In this document: in pieces, positions 59,250 to 64,000 of the stretch
Layout: each line of letters opens with the position of its first letter
How positions within the stretch are numbered: position 1 is the first letter of the stretch
Position numbers and translations under genes: made by a program
NCBI GenBank assembly: GCA_032173965.1
Contig: CM063284.1
Location: 65,718,863 to 65,782,862 of the forward strand
Length of the DNA: 64,000 nt
Direction of reading: 5' to 3'
From: Sitta carolinensis
Taxonomy: Eukaryota; Chordata; Aves; Passeriformes; Sittidae
The notes under the pieces: model-generated
What the model saw: only the letters and a program-made list of their open reading frames with translations
Told to the model about the DNA's origin: nothing
Database searches by the model: none

Positions 59250-62200
59250 TGTAAATCTCATAGTGAACAGGTTGTTCTGGGCAGTGTTTTTACTGAGCCA
59301 GTGTAAGTTCCTGTGGCCTGGGTTGTGAGCACCTCTGGTGCTAGTAAGGCAGCAGAATGCAAAGGATGGTGACCTGCTATCTCAAACAGCCCCAGTTTTG
59401 GCAGCCTTTTTCAAATATGTTGCAGCTATATGTCACATGTAGTTTCAGTCCATGATGTTTACTAAATAAAGAGTTTTATGTGTGCAAATGTGTGATTTCA
59501 CACTTTGGGCTCAGTCTTTGATGAATGCGTTTTATCATAGGGTACTGTGAGTTTGCATTTCTCTTGTAGGACTTTGGGATACTTGTATCATAAGGTGTTG
59601 CTTGTGGGCTGTTTTAGCTATTACCCCTATCCTGTTGTGTCTGAGAAAGGCTAAAGAGTTAACTGCACACGTTGGAAATGTACCTGGGATGACTCAGGAA
59701 GTTCAGTAAGCTGCAACTGAGCAGGTGACCTTGAAGCACAGGACTTCTCAGAGTTGTCCAGAAGAGAGGTTTGAGCTGGGAATAACACCTTTCCTTGAGG
59801 CTTCACTTAAAGTGAATATTTTGAGCATAAGGCTGAATCTTACGAGTGGATTAGTATTGTGCAAAATCTGTGAATTCAGCTCAAGCTGCTCCTTTAATGC
59901 AATGTCTTTAGGACATGAATCCATTATGATAATGACATGATTGGTAAGGAGAAATTCAGAGGTTTTCTCCAGAGTTGCTAAGAAGAAATAGCATTATGAG
60001 TTTAGTAATTCTTCAAGTTGAGCACCATAATGTATAATGCCCATGTATTTAAAACTCTTTACATACCAGCAAAACTGTTGCTAAGGTTCACACATGCTTA
60101 TTTAACCTGTAGAAGTCCACTGACATTGGACAGCTGGCTGTGCTTCACATTGGAGTAAAATATTGCCTAAGAGACAAACAGGATTTAAAAGAAATGATAT
60201 AGAATAAAATACCAAAGAGAAAATCTTCACATAACTGGACTGTAAACCAGCACTTGAAAAATAAGATATGTGTGGAACTTAAATATTTTTTGTTAGTGAG
60301 AGACAAGCCACTTAAAGACCATCAGCAATAGCTTGTGGATGGGAGGTTTTTCAAATACGCCTTTGGAAGGATGGTGTCTTCAAACATGTATGTGCATGTT
60401 TATATTTTGTGCACTACAGGACAGTTTTATGGTGTTAGAGGCTGGGGCTAACTGTAGATATTCCAACTTTGAGTTGCCACCTGTCTGGGGTCTTCCTAGA
60501 GGGTTTTGTGCCTTCTCAGTTTTCTATGGAACACCTTATGTTTTAGAACAAAAATCAGACAGCAAATCACATCAATTGAGCCATTTTATTTAAACTGGCT
60601 GGGGAAATATCAAAGCTACTAGATGTTGTTTCTAATAATCTGGATTTGATAATAGGCTACTAATGCAGGCTTTCAAAATAATTTGTGAAAGTGTGGTTGT
60701 GGTTTACCACACTGTCAAACCAATGAAAATTTTTCTTAAGATTTTCCTTAAACAAACAAACTCTGGAAATCATTTCTACACCTGAGACTGTAGAGGAAAT
60801 TCCTTTATTATATAAAAGGTTGGTCTAAATGTTTGTAATCTTGTGCTCTCATTGAAACTTCTAGAGGACGTTTTGCTATTTAAATTTGAGGCTGCAAGCA
60901 TTTCAGTATAAGTAGTAAAACCTGGGTAAACATCTAAGTCTTGGAATGAGTCTTTACATTTGGTTTAGTATACAGAAAGATTCTGCAGTAATCTACTATC
61001 TAGAGAAGGCGTAGGTGTTTGCCTGTGTTTGCTTGTGCCTTAAACAACAACATGAAGAAGAGGTTTTTGTAGTTTTAGGCTGCCATTTTACATTGAAAGC
61101 TGCATCACCTATGGCAGCATTTTAAGAATCAGTCCAACTGATGCCCTGTTAGCTATCGGTCTGCCAAATAAAAACCCACACCTTTTTTCTTTTCCTTTTT
61201 CTGCTTTAGGAAACAAATCAATTGCTTGTCTTGTGCTGTATGTTTCATCAGGTCTGTGTCACTGGCCAGATCCAGAGGTACAATGTTCACCCAGTTTCTA
61301 CTGAGTGTAGCTTGGCACCAAGCCCTCAGCATCACTCCAGATCAGGTCCTCTTGTGATTTGGTGTGTTATAGTAGAAAATAGCTCAGTTTTATTTAAAGC
61401 AGTAGGCTGACTGAATAACACACTTGGGCAAATTCATAGTCCTTGCTGGCTAATAGAGCATCTGCAATGAGGTTATGATTTTCTCCTGTGTTTGTGCTGT
61501 TGGATTTTACAGCAGCTTAATTCCTCCTTTACTCGATGAGTTAATTACCAGTGGTTTACTGTAAGTGCTCAGTCTTTGACAGCTAAGTCGTGTGGCTGCA
61601 TGGGGCCTGATCAGGCAAATTGCACAGCATTTCTTCTGATGGGAGTATTTCTGTTGTTAACCTGAGAGATGGCTGATGGGATCATCAGAGTTTGGTGGGG
61701 CTTGGAGATAGGGATGGAGACATAGCCTTATGCTCATTTTGTGCAATTGCAGAAGTCATTTATCTGGCAGGATTTTTGGGCCTAATTTGCCACCTATCTG
61801 GCAGATTTTATCAATTTTTTTTAGATTATTCTCTTTCTGTTTCCTTTGTCTGTTGGAAATACAAGAGTCTTTGTTTCTTATGCTTGATGTGTCTAGTTTG
61901 AAGGGTGAGCATGTCTTTTTTTTTGTTTTATGTTTAATGCTATTTAAATTAGTAGGGGAAAAGGCTTACAGTTGAGAGAATTTTCTTTTAAAGTCACGGA
62001 CATCTACTGCTATTGGTAAACTTGCCAGGGATCTGATGTGACCAGCTTGCTTGTTCATCCTGTGAAAACTCAGTTTGAAAGAATTTCATCTTTTCTTCCT
62101 GGACCCCATGGGCTTTTCCCTATGAAAAAGAGGTTTCTGTGAGCTTTCCTGGGTAGACACAGGCTCAAAAGTACGACTTCTATTAAGCTGTATAATAGGG

Positions 62201-63220
62201 CCCCTTTTTAGCTGAAGAAGGATCCAAGCACCTCCTTCCTAGATGTCTGTCTAGGGAAAATGATCATATCCATGTGTGAAATATACTACATTTAAAAATA
62301 TTAACTCATGGCATTAATTAAAGGTGATAGTCTTTTGCTGTTGAATACCATTAATGATGACAGTCAGTAATTTGCTCTGTTAGATTTCAGTGTAATTTAC
62401 ATAGTGACCCATTAACTATCTATAAAAAGCAATGGTTTTCTATGCTAGCTTGGATGAGGCATCGTTTTTGTTCTTTTTAAATTGACAGGAGCTGAGAGAA
62501 GTCTTGTCTTTTCCTACTAGTATGCACCACTTCTGTGGACGGGAAAGCCAGTCAGATCAAAATGAAGAAATAGGATTAATAACCTTGATGTTCATGAAAA
62601 GCTAGGGAAAATTCATGCTATCAGTTACACAGGCAAGTCCTTCCTCTTCTAGTTCCTCCCTGAGCCAGGAGGGAGCCACAAGACCAGGGAAGAGCATCAG
62701 GACTATGACTTGACCTTGTCTGCCTTGAGAGAAGTCAGAGGAGCTTCTGCCTCCACATTTCTTCTGGGGAGGGCAGGCCTTCTTTCTCCTTGGAAAATGT
62801 GGTCTTTGTTTAACATTAATTTTGAAGATAGTGCCCAGATGGGAGTGCTTGGGCTCATTAGAAGAAAACAAGTTGGTGTGTTGCAGTGAGCTGCAGTTAC
62901 CAAACCCAGCAATGTTAGTCCTTAGCCTACAACAGAAATGTTATCTGCCAGCATCTCATGTATTATTAGATTGTACAATATGGTGACAGTATTGACAAAG
63001 TCTGGTGTAAGAAACAAAATTGGTACACAATGCAACAGGAAGGAGCCTTACTGGTATTGTTAACTCTTCAGGGCAAGATCTCCTCTGCCAAAGACTAATG
63101 GCTTCACCATAATTTAGATAATTGTAAACACTGTAGCTTGCTACCATTTAGGAAGGTGAATAATTCAGCTTTTAAATCTGACAATTTTGTCCTGAGTGTT
63201 TAAGGAAGTGTTACAGGTGC
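59250..63220. other. unique non-coding stretch
   Basis: No genes, repeats or RNA features recognised. Short open frames only (up to 89 codons, at 62602-62871, minus). Moderately AT-rich sequence with no outstanding motif clusters noticed. Confidence 0.5.
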
Positions 63221-63227
63221 TTGTTCA

Positions 63228-63395
63228 GAACCACAGAATGGCTGGGGTTGGAGGGAACCTCTGGAGATCATCTAGTTCAACACCCCTGCTGCAGCAGGGT
63301 CAGCTAGAGCAGGTTACACAGGAACAGGTCGAGGTAGATTTTGAGTATCTTCAGAGGAAGAGACTCCACAACCTCTCTGGGAACTTCTCTAGGAA
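63228..63395 (-). mobile_element. CR1-type LINE 3' fragment, minus orientation
   Basis: Read on the plus strand the block begins 'accacagaatggctggggtt', then 'ggagggaacctctggagatcatctagttcaacacccctgctgcagcagggtcag' in the order of a reverse-complemented CR1 terminus. It continues 'agagcaggttacacaggaac', 'agaggaagagactccacaac' and 'ctctctgggaac'. The element's 3' end is at 63228 and its 5' truncation is near 63395. The overlapping 103-codon open frame at 63196-63507 arises from this repeat. Confidence 0.92.
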
Positions 63396-63399
63396 GCTA

Positions 63400-64000
63400 A
63401 TGATCACATGCAGAGGAGAGAATCCTTTAACTGTGCTGATGTCATATGTAAACAAAGACACTACTACCAGTACCAAGATTGAGAATTTACACTTTTCTTA
63501 TTTATAGAAAAATTATTGTTTAAGCAGATCCTACGTGTAATTCCTGCAGGCAGCGACTGTGAGTCTGGAAGGCTACTGGCTTGTGAGTCACAGAAGACAA
63601 GGTTTCTTTTTGACAGGAAGGAAGAATTGTTTCAACAAACCTGTAGCTACTCAGTTCTTGTCTTAACTAGGCTGTCTGAGGTGCCTATTTGCAGATAGAC
63701 TGTGGCTATGCAGATGACATTTGTATCCTTTTCTGTGACAGTCCCTGTGTACGCCCACAGATACAGGAAATAAGAGTAAACATTGTGCTTTTTCCAAGTT
63801 CTGTCTAGCATCCCAAGCTTTGATCTCTCCCTTTTCCTTTCTTGTGGAGGCAGTGCCTTTCCTTTCTTTCAAGTTGCCTGCTTTCTAACATTTCTTTTGC
63901 ACATCGATAATATTGATAGCTCTCTCCTGAGCCTAGCTGCATTGAAAAACAAGCTTCTGTAGAGAGCTTTGGGTTTGTCCTTCATGCAGATACCAATACC
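63400..64000. other. unique non-coding sequence to window end
   Basis: Nothing recognised beyond short open frames. The window ends in ordinary unique sequence. Confidence 0.5.

Noticed and set aside
63196..63507. 103-codon plus-strand frame
   Set aside because: Mostly antisense CR1 sequence; not a gene.
1..64000. tRNA, rRNA, CRISPR array, prokaryotic operon or phage content
   Set aside because: No cloverleaf-like A/B box pair, no regularly spaced direct repeats and no dense coding were seen. The sequence has vertebrate nuclear character throughout.

Overview
This is vertebrate nuclear DNA, most likely from a bird. The clearest evidence is five 5'-truncated CR1-type LINE copies. Their 3' ends carry the diagnostic run from 'ggttggact..gatgat..gaggtccc' into 'ttctatgattctatg'. 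Their low density, the apparent lack of any SINE family, a moderate AT-rich composition with strong CpG depletion, and many long A/T homopolymers all fit an avian genome. A crocodilian or turtle source is less likely. Nothing here is prokaryotic: there are no dense ORFs, ribosome binding sites or operons.

No protein-coding gene can be assigned. The longest open frames (199, 182, 156, 154, 147 aa) have no recognisable domain and fall in locally GC-rich DNA. The window therefore looks like intergenic DNA (a gene desert) or the inside of a very large intron. A handful of short segments have good splice-site geometry: 1156-1255 (+), 31641-31719 (+), 32353-32497 (-), 32845-32937 (-), 40455-40582 (-) and 46344-46390 (-). 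They are listed as low-confidence candidate exons, on both strands, so they cannot all belong to one transcript.

Layout. 1-2.9 kb is unremarkable unique sequence. 2.95-3.7 kb holds a probable cis-regulatory block: a homeodomain/E-box cluster, a 48-nt pyrimidine tract and a small CpG-island-like segment. 3.7-9.4 kb is unique. 9.4-11.1 kb has a trinucleotide repeat and two CR1 fragments in opposite orientations. 11-31 kb is unique sequence with long T-runs and a weak CpG cluster at 15.7 kb. 31.5-32.9 kb has candidate exons and a CpG cluster. 33-40 kb is unique. 40.4-41.2 kb has a candidate minus-strand exon and an A15/T16 hairpin. 44.2-46.4 kb has a different base skew and a strong enhancer candidate containing POU, AP-1, E-box and GATA sites. 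47.8 kb and 57.6 kb carry CR1 copies. 56.6-57.2 kb is a candidate retroviral-type solo LTR with CCAAT and TATA elements. 58.8-59.2 kb is a decayed but frame-preserving LINE reverse-transcriptase fragment, and 63.2 kb is a last CR1 piece.

The most interesting items are the two candidate regulatory modules (about 3 kb and 46 kb), the LINE reverse-transcriptase remnant that stays open over its readable stretch, and the splice-bounded candidate exons. No new multi-gene system was found, and I do not claim one. All motif counts were made by eye without database searches.
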